Assembly (NCBI GenBank): GCA_035485275.1
Contig: DATHOE010000037.1
Coordinates: 32,279 to 96,278, forward strand
Length of the DNA stretch: 64,000 bases
Reading direction: 5' to 3'
From: DAIDJD01 sp035485275
GTDB taxonomy: Bacteria > Oederibacteriota > JAJYGY01 > DAIDJD01
Both the position numbers and the translations under genes were made by a program. Under the pieces are notes generated by a model that was not told where the DNA came from, searched no databases, and worked only from the letters and a program-made list of their open reading frames with translations. The stretch's first letter is position 1. The number at the start of each line of letters is the position of its first letter. Shown here piece by piece: positions 31,339-41,771 of this stretch.

Positions 31339-31953
31339 TCAGTCCAGGCCGAAAGAAGCCAGCGCGCGCCGGGTCGTGCCCTCATCCTTGTGAAGGATGC
31401 CCCTGATCCCAAGGGCGGCGGCGCTCTTGATGAACAAGGCCGTGTTTTCGACGTAAAGGACCCGGGACGGGGCAGTCTGGACCAGGTCCAGGGCCAGGCG
31501 GTAGATGTCCGGATCCGGTTTGCGCAGGTGGACGAAGCTGGAGCTGACAAAGCAGTCCGCCAGGCGGTCGAGGCCCGCCAGCCTGACGCGGTGGGCGTTC
31601 AGCTCGCGGCCCTCGTTGCTGACCACGGCGACCTTCAGGCGATGGCGGGCCTTGAGGCGCGCGACCAGGGACAGCATGGAGGGATAGCAGGCGGACTGGG
31701 CGTGCATGAAGCGCGTGAAGGTTTCGCGGGAAAAGGGCCGTTTTTTATGGAACACCACCTGGTCCAGGTAGTCGTCGAGGCTTAGCTTGCCTTCCTCATA
31801 GGCCCCAGACACCAGGTGGTTGCGGTCCTCGAGCTCGCCCAGGTCCAGTTTGAAGGCGACGGCCGCCCGTCCCCGGGCGGCGCGGTCCCATCCGTTGCTC
31901 ATCAGCACCCCGCCGATGTCCAGGAAGAGGCACTGGATCCTTGGGCCTTTCAT
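31339..31953 (-). CDS. HAD-superfamily hydrolase
   Basis: A 204-residue HAD-IA protein. Motif I is FLDIGGVL, where the expected second Asp is replaced by Gly; this is usual for the YihX-like GGV subgroup. Motif II is VVSNEG, motif III has Lys in HLRKPDPDIY, and motif IV reads YVENTALFIKSA, with Glu-Asn where most members have two acidic residues. Probable substrates are sugar phosphates, fitting the neighbouring transaldolase, whose stop overlaps this start by four bases. Confidence 0.82.
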   Translation of the reverse strand: MKGPRIQCLFLDIGGVLMSNGWDRAARGRAAVAFKLDLGELEDRNHLVSGAYEEGKLSLDDYLDQVVFHKKRPFSRETFTRFMHAQSACYPSMLSLVARLKARHRLKVAVVSNEGRELNAHRVRLAGLDRLADCFVSSSFVHLRKPDPDIYRLALDLVQTAPSRVLYVENTALFIKSAAALGIRGILHKDEGTTRRALASFGLD

Positions 31954-33071
31954 GATGCCTTGGAACGCTGGGCCACAGCCGCCAGCAGCTTCTCGAAGGG
32001 TTGGTTGAATTTTTCGACGCCTTCGTCCTCGAGCTGCTGGGTGACCTTATCCAAATCGATGCCCAGCGCGGGCAGATTTTTCACGAGGTTTTTGGCCTCA
32101 TCCAAGCCCGCTTCCAGGCGCGCCTGGGGCTGTCCGTGTTCGCGGTAGGCGTTGATGGTCTCCAGGGGCGCGGTGTCCACGGTCTCCTTCCCGATCAAGG
32201 CCTCCACGTACTTCACGGGGCTGTCGGCCGGATTTTTGGTGCTCGTGCTGGCCCATAGGAGGCGCTGGACCCGGGCTCCCTGGTTGGACAGCTTCCGGAA
32301 GCGCTCGGTGGCGAAGAGTTCCTTGTAGATCTGGTAGGCCAGCTTCGCGCTGGCGATGGCGGTCCGGCCCTGGGCCTCCTTGGCCAGGCCGGCCTCCTTG
32401 GGCCCGCGGGCGGCGGCCTTTTCGAGCAGGGGGTCGACCAGGGTGTCGATGCGGCTGACGAAGAAGCTGGCCACGGACGCCACGCCCTTCAGGGGGCGGC
32501 CTTTGGCGGCCAGGTCTTCGAGCCCGCCGATGTAGGCCTCGGCCACCTCGCGGTAGCGCGGCAGTCCGAAGAGCAGGGTCACGTTGACGTTGACGCCCTC
32601 CCCGATGAGCTGGCGGATCACCGGCAGGCCTTCGCGGGTGGCGGGGACCTTGATGAAGACGTTGGGCCGTTTCAGGTCCGCCCAGAGGCGCCGCGCCTCG
32701 TTCAGGCTTCCCTGCGTGTCGCGGGCCAGGTGGGGGTTGACCTCCAGGCTGACGTAGCCGTCCGCCCCGTCGGTGCGGCGGTAGACCGGCTCGAATTCGT
32801 CGGCCGCGCTTTGCACGTCTTTTTGGCTGAGGGCGTCGTAAATCGCGAAGGGGGCCTTCCCTTGCCCGGCCAGGGACTTGATCTCCGCGTCGTAGTCGTG
32901 GCTTTCGACGATGGCCTTCTCGAAGATCGCAGGATTCGAGGTCATGCCGCGGAGGCCGTCATCCTCGATCAGGCGCTTGAGGGCCCCGCCGGTGATGAGG
33001 TCGCGGCGGATATAGTCCAGCCAGAGGGACTGTCCGAGCGTTTCCAGCTGCTTTAGGGGGTTGTTCGCCAT
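31950..33071 (-). CDS. tal: Transaldolase
   Basis: A 373-residue transaldolase of the longer type found in actinobacteria and cyanobacteria. GMTSNPAIFEKAI is the first signature, and the Schiff-base Lys is in NVFIKVPATREGLP; LLFGLPRYREVAEAY and SRIDTLVDP follow. The ATG at 33071 is chosen over an upstream open frame because it starts the conserved LKQLETLGQSLWLDYI. It moves a three-carbon unit between sedoheptulose-7-P and glyceraldehyde-3-P. The gene is divergent from pgi. Confidence 0.93.
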   Translation of the reverse strand: MANNPLKQLETLGQSLWLDYIRRDLITGGALKRLIEDDGLRGMTSNPAIFEKAIVESHDYDAEIKSLAGQGKAPFAIYDALSQKDVQSAADEFEPVYRRTDGADGYVSLEVNPHLARDTQGSLNEARRLWADLKRPNVFIKVPATREGLPVIRQLIGEGVNVNVTLLFGLPRYREVAEAYIGGLEDLAAKGRPLKGVASVASFFVSRIDTLVDPLLEKAAARGPKEAGLAKEAQGRTAIASAKLAYQIYKELFATERFRKLSNQGARVQRLLWASTSTKNPADSPVKYVEALIGKETVDTAPLETINAYREHGQPQARLEAGLDEAKNLVKNLPALGIDLDKVTQQLEDEGVEKFNQPFEKLLAAVAQRSKAS

Positions 33072-33284
33072 GGCGGTTCCGAAGTGAAGGGGGTATGTCA
33101 GCGCCGAAGTCCCGACAGATTCCTTAGGAGGATTTTGACCCAAGGGCCGCGGCTTCTCAAGGCCGCGCATTGTTATGGAAAGGCTAAATCGGGGGAGGCC
33201 GCGGCCTTGGGGGCTGTTCACCCCGAAAGGGCTTTGGTATCCTTTAGACCCTCATGGACAACCCGACTACGGAGCAGGACCCCC

Positions 33285-34916
<1,632 letters not shown>

Positions 34917-34926
34917 GGCCGCGGCG

Positions 34927-36366
34927 GTGAAAGCCGGCCCAACGCACAGGATCTCGGAGCGCCTGCAGGCGCTTCTGCCCTGGCTGGTTGCGGTGGCCTT
35001 CTTCATGGAGGCCCTGGACACCACGGTCCTGAACACGGCCATGCCCACCATGGCCCAGGTGCTGGGCGTGGCCCCCCTGAGCATGAAGTCGGTGCTCAGC
35101 AGCTATACCCTGGCGGTGGCCGTGTTCATACCGCTGAGCAGCTGGATGGCGGACCGCTTCGGCACGCGGCGCGTGTTTTTCTCCGCCATCGCGGTGTTCA
35201 CCCTGGGTTCGGTCCTGTGCGGGCTCAGCAGCGAGATCCACACGCTGGTGTTTTTCCGGATCCTGCAGGGTTGCGGCGGGGCGATGATGGTGCCGGTGGG
35301 AAGGCTGACGCTGGTGCGGGCCGTGGACCGCGCCCGCCTGGTGAATGCCATGAGCCTGGTCGCCATCCCGACCCTGATCGGGCCCATGCTGGGGCCCGTG
35401 ATCGGCGGCTTCTTCGTCACCTACCTGTCGTGGCGGGCGATTTTTTTCGTCAATCTCCCCATCGGCCTGATTGGGATCTATTGCGTCCACCGCTGGTTGC
35501 CGGACTTCCGTTCCGCCAAGGTGGCTCCCTTGGACAAGGTCGGGCTCATTTTGTTCGGCTCGGGCATCGCGCTGTTTTCCTACGTCATCGAAGTTTTCGG
35601 CGAGACCGGCCTGTCCCTCCGCGAGGTCGGGGGCCTGACCGGCCTTTCCCTGCTGCTCCTGGCCGGCTACGGGCTCCACGCCCGCACCCTGGCCAAGCCG
35701 CTGCTGGACCTGGGCCTGTTCCGCGTCCGGACCTTCAGGGCCTCGACCGCCGGCAACCTGGTGACCCGCCTGGGGGCCGGCGGCCTGCCCTTCCTGCTGC
35801 CGCTCATGTACCAGGTGGGGCTCGGCTTCTCGCCGGTGAAGGCCGGCCTGCTGATGGTCCCCCAGTCCCTGGCCGCCTTCGCGTTCAAGATGACCATGCC
35901 CCCCATTTTGAGGCGCTTCGGATACCGGCGGGTCCTGCTCTTCAACACCGCCGCCATCGGCGGCTCCATCGTCCTGTTCGGGCTGGTCGGACCCGGAACC
36001 GGGATCCTGACCCTGGTGCTGCTTTCCTCCTTTTTCGGGTACTGCTCTTCCCTGCAGTTCACGAGCATGAACACGCTGGTGTACGCGGACGTCAGCGCCC
36101 CCCGGGTCGGGATGGCCAGCACCATCCTGAGCTCGGTGCAGCAGCTCTCGATCAGCTTCGGCGTGGCCGGGGCCTCGCTGCTGGCCGCGGTCTTCATCCC
36201 GGACCGCTTCCACTCCAGCGTGCCCGAGCTCATGCGCGGCCTGCACTGGGCCTTCTTTTTGTTGGGCGGATTGACCCTTTTGTCGGGCCTGATCTTTTGG
36301 GAACTGAAGGCCGAGGACGGAGACGCCATAAGCCGCCACACCCCGGAACTGGCCATGGGGCACTAA
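34927..36366 (+). CDS. MFS transporter, DHA2 (EmrB/QacA) family
   Basis: A 479-residue permease with about 14 transmembrane helices. ALDTTVLNTAMPTM in helix 1 is the DHA2 signature, DRFGTRRVF is motif A in loop 2-3, and LGPVIGGFF is motif C, typical of proton-driven antiporters exporting drugs or other small hydrophobic molecules. It begins with GTG 10 bp after pgi, and its stop interlocks with that of the convergent TonB receptor. No membrane-fusion partner is adjacent. Confidence 0.88.
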   Translation: MKAGPTHRISERLQALLPWLVAVAFFMEALDTTVLNTAMPTMAQVLGVAPLSMKSVLSSYTLAVAVFIPLSSWMADRFGTRRVFFSAIAVFTLGSVLCGLSSEIHTLVFFRILQGCGGAMMVPVGRLTLVRAVDRARLVNAMSLVAIPTLIGPMLGPVIGGFFVTYLSWRAIFFVNLPIGLIGIYCVHRWLPDFRSAKVAPLDKVGLILFGSGIALFSYVIEVFGETGLSLREVGGLTGLSLLLLAGYGLHARTLAKPLLDLGLFRVRTFRASTAGNLVTRLGAGGLPFLLPLMYQVGLGFSPVKAGLLMVPQSLAAFAFKMTMPPILRRFGYRRVLLFNTAAIGGSIVLFGLVGPGTGILTLVLLSSFFGYCSSLQFTSMNTLVYADVSAPRVGMASTILSSVQQLSISFGVAGASLLAAVFIPDRFHSSVPELMRGLHWAFFLLGGLTLLSGLIFWELKAEDGDAISRHTPELAMGH

Positions 36367-38555
36367 TACTCCGCTTCCACCCCGATGTTCGGGAAGCGCG
36401 GCAGGTCCGGGACGGTGCCGGTCTGCCCTGAATTGTTGACGAACTCCATCGCTATGTTCTTCCGGTCCAGGATGTTGATGATCTCGAAATACGCGGTGAG
36501 GGTCCACACATCGAAGCGCCACTTGCGCTCCGTCCGCAGGTCCAAGCGCAGGTAATAAGGCAGGCGGTCGGATCCATCGTAGGTGTCGTCGCCCTGGGGC
36601 AGGACCAGGTTGCCCGAGTTATAGCGCAGCTTGCATCCGAAGGTCCAGCGCGGGCTGGTGCTGTAGCTGGCGACCGCGTTCAGGATGTTCGGCTGGTCAT
36701 ACTGGTACAGGCCCCAGGCTTGGGCCGGCAGGTCCAGGCGGCTGGAATCGGACAGCGAATAGGACAGCGTCCCGAAAAAATGATCCCCCAGGTTCTCGGT
36801 GAGGTAAAGGTCCAGGCCTTTGACGTCGCCGACGCCCTTGTTGTCGTAGAGGCACGGATTGGACGGGTCGGACACCACCAGGTCCGACAGCGCCTTGTAG
36901 TAGACGTCCACTTTCCCGGTCAAGTTCGGGTTGAAATCATGGTCGTAACTGAGGGTCGTGTGCTCGGCGGATTCCGGCTCCAGCCCCGGATTGCCGTACT
37001 GGGGGTTCACCTGGAGCGCCGAGGGGGCCTGATCGTACAGGCCCCAGGTGGCGCACAGCTTTTCGCCCCGCCTGGGTTTGAATTCGAGGCTCAGGCGCGG
37101 GCCGAGCTCCCCGTCGGCCACCAGGCTGTCGCTGTCGTAGTGCGCTCCCACGGTCAGCGCCCATGATTCGTCCCATTGGGCGCGGTCCTGGACGTAGGCG
37201 TAGCTGTTCAGTCCGTGGGAGAGCACGGTGGACTCAACCTCCGGCAGGGACGTCAGGTCGCTGAAGCTTATGTTGGCCGTGGAGGTCACCCGCGGCAGCG
37301 AGCCGTAGAAGGTGTATTGGGTCGATTCAATGTCCGCGCCCGCGGCCACCTCATGCTTGGCGCCCAGCAGGGTGCCGGCGGCCCAGAGGGTTTCTTCCTT
37401 CAGCCCATAGGTGCTTTGGTAGCTGTCGTCGGCCAGCGTGGAGACCTGCAAAATGGTGTCGCTGTGGCAGGCGTAGGGCGTGAGCGTGGACACGAAACCG
37501 GGCAGGGCCGTGTTGATCCAGCTCAGGCCGCCGCTCCCGAAGCCCTCGTCATATTGGATGGATCCGCTGAAATCGCCGCCGCCGCTGATCACGTCGTTGA
37601 ATGCGTCGTTGGAGCCCAGCATCAGCGCGTGGAAGCGGTTGTTGGGATCCAGGCTGAAATCCAGCGCCCCCTGGGAGTCCCAATAGGCCGGTAGATGGGG
37701 GTATCCGGCGAGATTGCCCACCAGGTCGAAGTAGGACCGCCGGCCGGTGAGGGTGAAGGTGGCGTTTCCGAGGCCCAGCGGACCGGACAGGGCCGCGGAG
37801 GCCTGGAGGATGCCCAGGTCGGCGTCCGCGTGCAGGCGGTCCCGGGAGGGCGCCTGGGTTTGGGCATTCACCACGCCCGCCAGGGCGCCTCCCCAACGGG
37901 CGGAATAACCGGCCTCAAAAAGGTCGACCGATTTCAGCAGGTCGGGGCTCACCGTGGATGCCAGGCCGCCGAAATGGTAGGGGATGGGCCAGGGGATGGA
38001 GTCGATCAGGTAGAGGTTGTCCTCGGGACCGCCTCCCTGGACCAGCAATTGCCCCGACAGGTCGCTGGCGAGGCCGACGCCCGGCAGGATGGCCAGGGCC
38101 CGCAGGGCGTCCCCGAAGGTTCCGGGAATCTCCTTGATCTGGGCCCGGGTGACGGAAGCCTGGATGGCCTGGGGGCGCTGGACGTGGCCCAAAACATCCA
38201 CCTCCGCCTCCTGGAATCCGGTCGGGACCAGGCCCGGGTTCAGGGTATCCGCGGCTCCGGCTTTCAGGCGCACGGTTTTTGTCAGGGGGGCGTATCCGTC
38301 CGCTTGGACGGAAAAGGTCCACAGCCCGGCTGGGCCGGAGGCGCTGAAGCGCCCGCGCCGGTCCGCTGTCAGGACCAGGGGCGGCGCCTGGAACCTTAAG
38401 GTCGCGTAGGGGATGGGGTCGGGGGAGCCCTGGGCGTGCACCTGGCCCCGCAGCGTGGCCCAGGCCCCGGAGGAGGGCGCCGGCTTGTCAGCCAGGCAGG
38501 GGCTCCCAAGGGCCAGGCAGGCCAGGGCCAAAAGAAGCGCCGGGGCGCTTCCCAT
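36363..38555 (-). CDS. TonB-dependent outer-membrane receptor
   Basis: About 730 residues: a signal peptide (PALLLALACLALGSPCLA), a carboxypeptidase-regulatory-like beta-sandwich (ATLRGQVHAQGSPDPIPYATL to about 110), then a plug domain (IKEIPGTFGDALRALAILPGV, LLVQGGGPEDNLYLID) and a 22-strand barrel whose last strand ends in EAEY. The N-terminal Ig-like domain is common in FCB-group receptors. The ATG at 38555 precedes the hydrophobic core of the signal; a TTG at 38582 is possible. Substrate is unknown; two small genes upstream on the same strand may be linked. Confidence 0.85.
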   Translation of the reverse strand: MGSAPALLLALACLALGSPCLADKPAPSSGAWATLRGQVHAQGSPDPIPYATLRFQAPPLVLTADRRGRFSASGPAGLWTFSVQADGYAPLTKTVRLKAGAADTLNPGLVPTGFQEAEVDVLGHVQRPQAIQASVTRAQIKEIPGTFGDALRALAILPGVGLASDLSGQLLVQGGGPEDNLYLIDSIPWPIPYHFGGLASTVSPDLLKSVDLFEAGYSARWGGALAGVVNAQTQAPSRDRLHADADLGILQASAALSGPLGLGNATFTLTGRRSYFDLVGNLAGYPHLPAYWDSQGALDFSLDPNNRFHALMLGSNDAFNDVISGGGDFSGSIQYDEGFGSGGLSWINTALPGFVSTLTPYACHSDTILQVSTLADDSYQSTYGLKEETLWAAGTLLGAKHEVAAGADIESTQYTFYGSLPRVTSTANISFSDLTSLPEVESTVLSHGLNSYAYVQDRAQWDESWALTVGAHYDSDSLVADGELGPRLSLEFKPRRGEKLCATWGLYDQAPSALQVNPQYGNPGLEPESAEHTTLSYDHDFNPNLTGKVDVYYKALSDLVVSDPSNPCLYDNKGVGDVKGLDLYLTENLGDHFFGTLSYSLSDSSRLDLPAQAWGLYQYDQPNILNAVASYSTSPRWTFGCKLRYNSGNLVLPQGDDTYDGSDRLPYYLRLDLRTERKWRFDVWTLTAYFEIINILDRKNIAMEFVNNSGQTGTVPDLPRFPNIGVEAEY

Positions 38556-38590
38556 GGGGCGTTCCCGTCCGGATCGTGCCAAGGGTTTCG

Positions 38591-39031
38591 TCAGGAGGGC
38601 GGCGATCCCAAACCATAGGTGAAGACCAAGGTGGCCCCCAAGTGGGCCGTGAGCACCAAAGAGACCAGGCCCAGGGCCCAGGCGGCCAAAATCCAGCCGC
38701 GGACGCGGTCCCGCGTGAGGATCTGCGCCGCCGCCACGGCGGTGAATATCCAGGCCGTGATATAGGCGTGCTGTTTGTGGTCGGCCATGACCTCCCAGGC
38801 CGCGGGGACGTGGGGGGCGTAGCGTTCAGCCAGCAGGCCGAGCCCCAGGACCAGCCAAAGGAACAGCGTCCCGGCGATCAGCGTCCAGGGCGCGGCGGGC
38901 TTGAACCAGGCCGGCGAGCGCGGATGCAGGGACGCCACGCCGATCCACCAGCCCAGCGCCAGGAGGGCGATGGGAAAGTGGACCAGCATGGGGTGCCATA
39001 GGTAGACGGGAACGTCGAAACCGCTTCCCAT
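38591..39031 (-). CDS. DUF2231-type membrane protein
   Basis: A 146-residue protein with four transmembrane helices. It contains the DUF2231 hallmark WHPMLVHFPIALLALGWW, with two His residues near the first helix, and a further His in ADHKQHAYITAW and TAHLGATLVF. Such His residues in the membrane suggest heme or metal binding, but the family has no proven function. It ends 36 bp before the TonB receptor start and follows the Cys/His-rich periplasmic gene by 6 bp. Confidence 0.75.
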   Translation of the reverse strand: MGSGFDVPVYLWHPMLVHFPIALLALGWWIGVASLHPRSPAWFKPAAPWTLIAGTLFLWLVLGLGLLAERYAPHVPAAWEVMADHKQHAYITAWIFTAVAAAQILTRDRVRGWILAAWALGLVSLVLTAHLGATLVFTYGLGSPPS

Positions 39032-39037
39032 CGTGGT

Positions 39038-39439
39038 CTATTGTTTTTCGGCGTCGTCGATGCGCAGGCAATGGGTGCCCGCGCGGTCCTGCATCACGCC
39101 CGTGATCTTGACCCGCTGCCCGCCCATGTCGCGGACCCGGTCATAGAACTTCATTTTTCCCTTGGATTCGTTGGCGGTCAAAAAATAGGCCTTCCCGTCG
39201 TCGGTCAGGAGCCCGACCGGGGACCCGTTGTTCAGGCACATCACCGCGCAGTCGCGGTGCTTCGCGCCATGGGCTCCCTCGTTCATGAAGCAGTCCATGT
39301 CCAGGACCTCGCCGACCAGGGTGACGGTCTTGGCGGGGGCGCCTTTCATGTCCATCGCGCCCATGTCGTCGGCATGGACCAGGCCCGCGCCGGCAAGGCA
39401 CAGCGCGGTCAGACCCGCGAGCAGAATGCGTTTGTTCAT
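39038..39439 (-). CDS. Exported Cys/His-containing protein of unknown function
   Basis: A 133-residue periplasmic protein: signal peptide (MNKRILLAGLTALCLAGAGLVHA), a Met/Asp-rich start (DDMGAMDMKG) and a conserved-looking core VLDMDCFMNEGAHGAKHRDCA followed by VMCLNNGSPVGLL. It has three closely spaced Cys and two His, plus one late Cys/His. This looks like a metal- or heme-binding site. The C-terminal half (VKITGVMQDRAGTHCLRID) resembles an OB-like strand set. It is transcribed with the DUF2231 gene. Confidence 0.6.
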   Translation of the reverse strand: MNKRILLAGLTALCLAGAGLVHADDMGAMDMKGAPAKTVTLVGEVLDMDCFMNEGAHGAKHRDCAVMCLNNGSPVGLLTDDGKAYFLTANESKGKMKFYDRVRDMGGQRVKITGVMQDRAGTHCLRIDDAEKQ

Positions 39440-39479
39440 GGGAACTCCGTGAAAAAGGGGGATCCTGGCAGAGGCCTAT

Positions 39480-39485
39480 ATTATA
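39480..39485 (-). promoter_or_regulatory. Candidate -10 element of the periplasmic/DUF2231/TonB unit
   Basis: TATAAT on the minus strand, 40 bp upstream of the 39439 start codon and 25 bp after the pilT stop codon. No good -35 is seen. Confidence 0.4.
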
Positions 39486-39510
39486 CGTTTGAATCGGCCG
39501 TTCGGTTTTT

Positions 39511-40593
39511 CTAGTGGGTCGGCGCCGCCTCTTCCTCTTCCTCCATAAAGGCCGCAAAGCGTTTCTTTTCAAGGGATTTCAGGTAGGCGGTCTTCGCCGT
39601 GATCTTCCCTTCCTTGTAGAAGCGTTCCAGGCACATATCCATGGTCTGCATGCCCAGGCTGCCGGAGGTCTCCATCAGGGACAGGATGGCCGCGGCCTTG
39701 CCCGCCCGGATGAGGTTGGGCAGGGAGGGATGGTAGCTGAGCACCTCCACGGCGGCGCAGCGGCCCTTGCCGTCCTTGGTCGGGCACAGCTGCTGGGCCA
39801 CGATGCCGCGCACGGCGCCGGCCAGGAGGCCGCGGGCCGAGTCGCGTTCGTCGGAGGGATAGACGTTGATGATGCGGTCCACGGTCTTGGCCGCGGAATT
39901 GGTGTGCAGGGTGCCGAAGACGAGGATGCCCATCTCCGCGGCGGTGAGGGCCAGGGAGATGGTCTCGTAGTCGCGCATTTCACCCACGAGGATCACGTCT
40001 GGATCCTGGCGCATGGAGGAGCGCAGGGCCGCCTTGAAGTTGTGCGTGTCGCGATGGACCTCGCGCTGGGTGATCTTGCAGCGCTTGGGCTGGTGCACGA
40101 ACTCGATGGGATCCTCGATGGTCAGGATGTTGGCGTCGCGGGTCTCGTTGATGATGTTGATGATGGCCGCCAGCGTGGTGCTTTTGCCGCTGCCGGTCGG
40201 GCCGGTGACCAGCACCAGGCCCTTCTTGGCCAGGCCCATGTCCGCCACGGTCTTGGGCATGCCCAGTTCCGCGGCGGTCTTGATGATGGTCGGGATGGTC
40301 CGGAAGACCGCGGCGATGCCCTGCTGGTTGAAGAAGATGTTGCCGCGGAAGCGGGCCAGCCCGGGGACCTCGTAGGCGTAGTCGAAGTCGTGCATGGTCA
40401 TGGACTGGGTCCACTGCGCGTCGTTCATGGTCTCGTAGAGAAGGCTCTCAAGCATCTCCTTGGTCAGGATGAGCTCCGCCAGGGGCTTGAGCGCCCCCTT
40501 TTCCCTGATGAGGGGCTTGTTGCCGACGGTCAGATGCAGGTCGGACGCGCCGTCCTTGACCATTTTCTGGAACATGGCGTCGATGCGGGCCAT
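39511..40593 (-). CDS. pilT: Type IV pilus retraction ATPase PilT
   Basis: A 360-residue hexameric ATPase with the PilT N-terminal motif ASDLHLTVG, Walker A TGPTGSGKSTT, an Asp box (ILTIEDPIEFVH), Walker B DPDVILVGEMRD and a His box GTLHTNSAAKT. The C-terminus has PilT-like MQTMDMCLERFYKEGKIT but ends with an acidic tail (EEEEEAAPTH). ATG 40593 overlaps the stop of the upstream PilT-like gene by one base. It depolymerises pili; other pil genes are not in the window. Confidence 0.9.
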   Translation of the reverse strand: MARIDAMFQKMVKDGASDLHLTVGNKPLIREKGALKPLAELILTKEMLESLLYETMNDAQWTQSMTMHDFDYAYEVPGLARFRGNIFFNQQGIAAVFRTIPTIIKTAAELGMPKTVADMGLAKKGLVLVTGPTGSGKSTTLAAIINIINETRDANILTIEDPIEFVHQPKRCKITQREVHRDTHNFKAALRSSMRQDPDVILVGEMRDYETISLALTAAEMGILVFGTLHTNSAAKTVDRIINVYPSDERDSARGLLAGAVRGIVAQQLCPTKDGKGRCAAVEVLSYHPSLPNLIRAGKAAAILSLMETSGSLGMQTMDMCLERFYKEGKITAKTAYLKSLEKKRFAAFMEEEEEAAPTH

Positions 40594-41630
40594 TACAGTC
40601 CCTCCGACAGGATTTCGTCCATGGATGCCTGGGTGATGGTCTTGGCCGCCACCATTTTTTTGAGGCAGTTCTCCAGGGTGATCATGCCTTCCCTCACCCC
40701 CGTGGCCAGCACGGAGGCCACCTTGTGGTATTCGTGCGCGTGGATCAGGCTCGCGACCGCCATGGTGTTGACCAGGACTTCGTAGGCGGGGACCTGGGCC
40801 TTGCCCGTGGCGTCCAGGATGAGGCGCTGGGAGATGATGCCGACCAGGACCTCGGCCAGGCTGGCGGTGGCCTGGGCGCGTTCCGCGGCCGGGAACAGGT
40901 TGATCACGCGCGAGATCGTGGCGGCGGCGGACTGGGTGTGCAGGGTGCCGATGACGAGATGGCCCGTCTCGGCCGCGGTCAGGGCCAGGCTCATGGTCTC
41001 GGTGTCGCGCATCTCGCCGACCAGGATGATGTCGGGATCCTCGCGCAGGGCGCCCCTCAAGGCGGCCGCGAAGCTCCCGGTGTGGGGCCCCACCGAACGC
41101 TGGTTGACCAAGCACTCCTTGCGGGCGTGCAGGAATTCGATGGGGTCTTCGATGGTGATGATGTGGTCTTCGCGGTTCGCGTTGATGTGGTCGATCAGAG
41201 CCGCGGCCGTGGTCGACTTGCCGGAGCGCCCGGGGCCCGTGACCAGGATGAGGCCCTGGTTGGAGTCCGCGAAGCGCCTCAGGATGTCCTCGGGAAGCCC
41301 CAGTTCCTGGATGGTGCGGATGCGGCTGCTGAAGTGGCGGGCCACGAGGTTCCAGCCGTTGCGCTCGCGGAAGGCGTTCAGGCGGAAGCGGTCCCCGGAC
41401 GGAAGGGTGTAGCTGGTGTCGATTTCCAGGGTCTGCTGCACCCTGGCCCATTGTTCAGGTCCGAGGAATTCGCCGATCATGGGCTCGATTTCCTCGGGAC
41501 TCAGGGCCTGCTCGGAGATGGGTCTCAGCTGCCCGAGGACGCGCGCGTACACCCTGGAGGCCGCGCCCACATGAATGTCCGAGGCGTGCAGCGTGACCGC
41601 CTCCTCCAAAAAAGCCGCGATGCTAGGCAT
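40593..41630 (-). CDS. PilT/PilU-like secretion ATPase
   Basis: A 345-residue paralogue of the next gene. It has the N-terminal ASDIHVGAA, a slightly unusual Walker A GPGRSGKST (consensus spacing kept), IEDPIEFLHA, Walker B DPDIILVGEMRD and the His box GTLHTQSAAAT. Tandem PilT-type ATPases occur in species where one (PilU) supports retraction under load. The ATG start has a GGGGA ribosome site. The intrinsic terminator of the synthetase operon lies 80 bp upstream. Confidence 0.87.
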   Translation of the reverse strand: MPSIAAFLEEAVTLHASDIHVGAASRVYARVLGQLRPISEQALSPEEIEPMIGEFLGPEQWARVQQTLEIDTSYTLPSGDRFRLNAFRERNGWNLVARHFSSRIRTIQELGLPEDILRRFADSNQGLILVTGPGRSGKSTTAAALIDHINANREDHIITIEDPIEFLHARKECLVNQRSVGPHTGSFAAALRGALREDPDIILVGEMRDTETMSLALTAAETGHLVIGTLHTQSAAATISRVINLFPAAERAQATASLAEVLVGIISQRLILDATGKAQVPAYEVLVNTMAVASLIHAHEYHKVASVLATGVREGMITLENCLKKMVAAKTITQASMDEILSEGL

Positions 41631-41710
41631 GGATGTCCCCGGAAAAGGTCGTCATGGAACGATGCTACCCTTACGTCAGTATTTTTGGTAGATCAAAGAG
41701 GGGGCCGAAC

Positions 41711-41744
41711 AAAAAAAACCGGCCGGACCCGGAGGTCCGGCCGG
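41711..41744 (-). terminator. Strong intrinsic terminator of the synthetase/sensor operon
   Basis: A perfect 9-bp GC-rich stem (CCGGCCGGA/TCCGGCCGG) with an 8-base loop, followed on the minus strand by eight U residues. It lies 27 bp after the stop codon of the response regulator. Confidence 0.9.
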
Positions 41745-41771
41745 AGGTCGGCCCGGCGGGCTTCCCTTCGT

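Noticed and set aside
40594..41451. N-terminal extension of PilT over the upstream PilT-like gene
   Set aside because: The real start at 40593 aligns with the conserved PilT N-terminus; the extension is a shadow frame.
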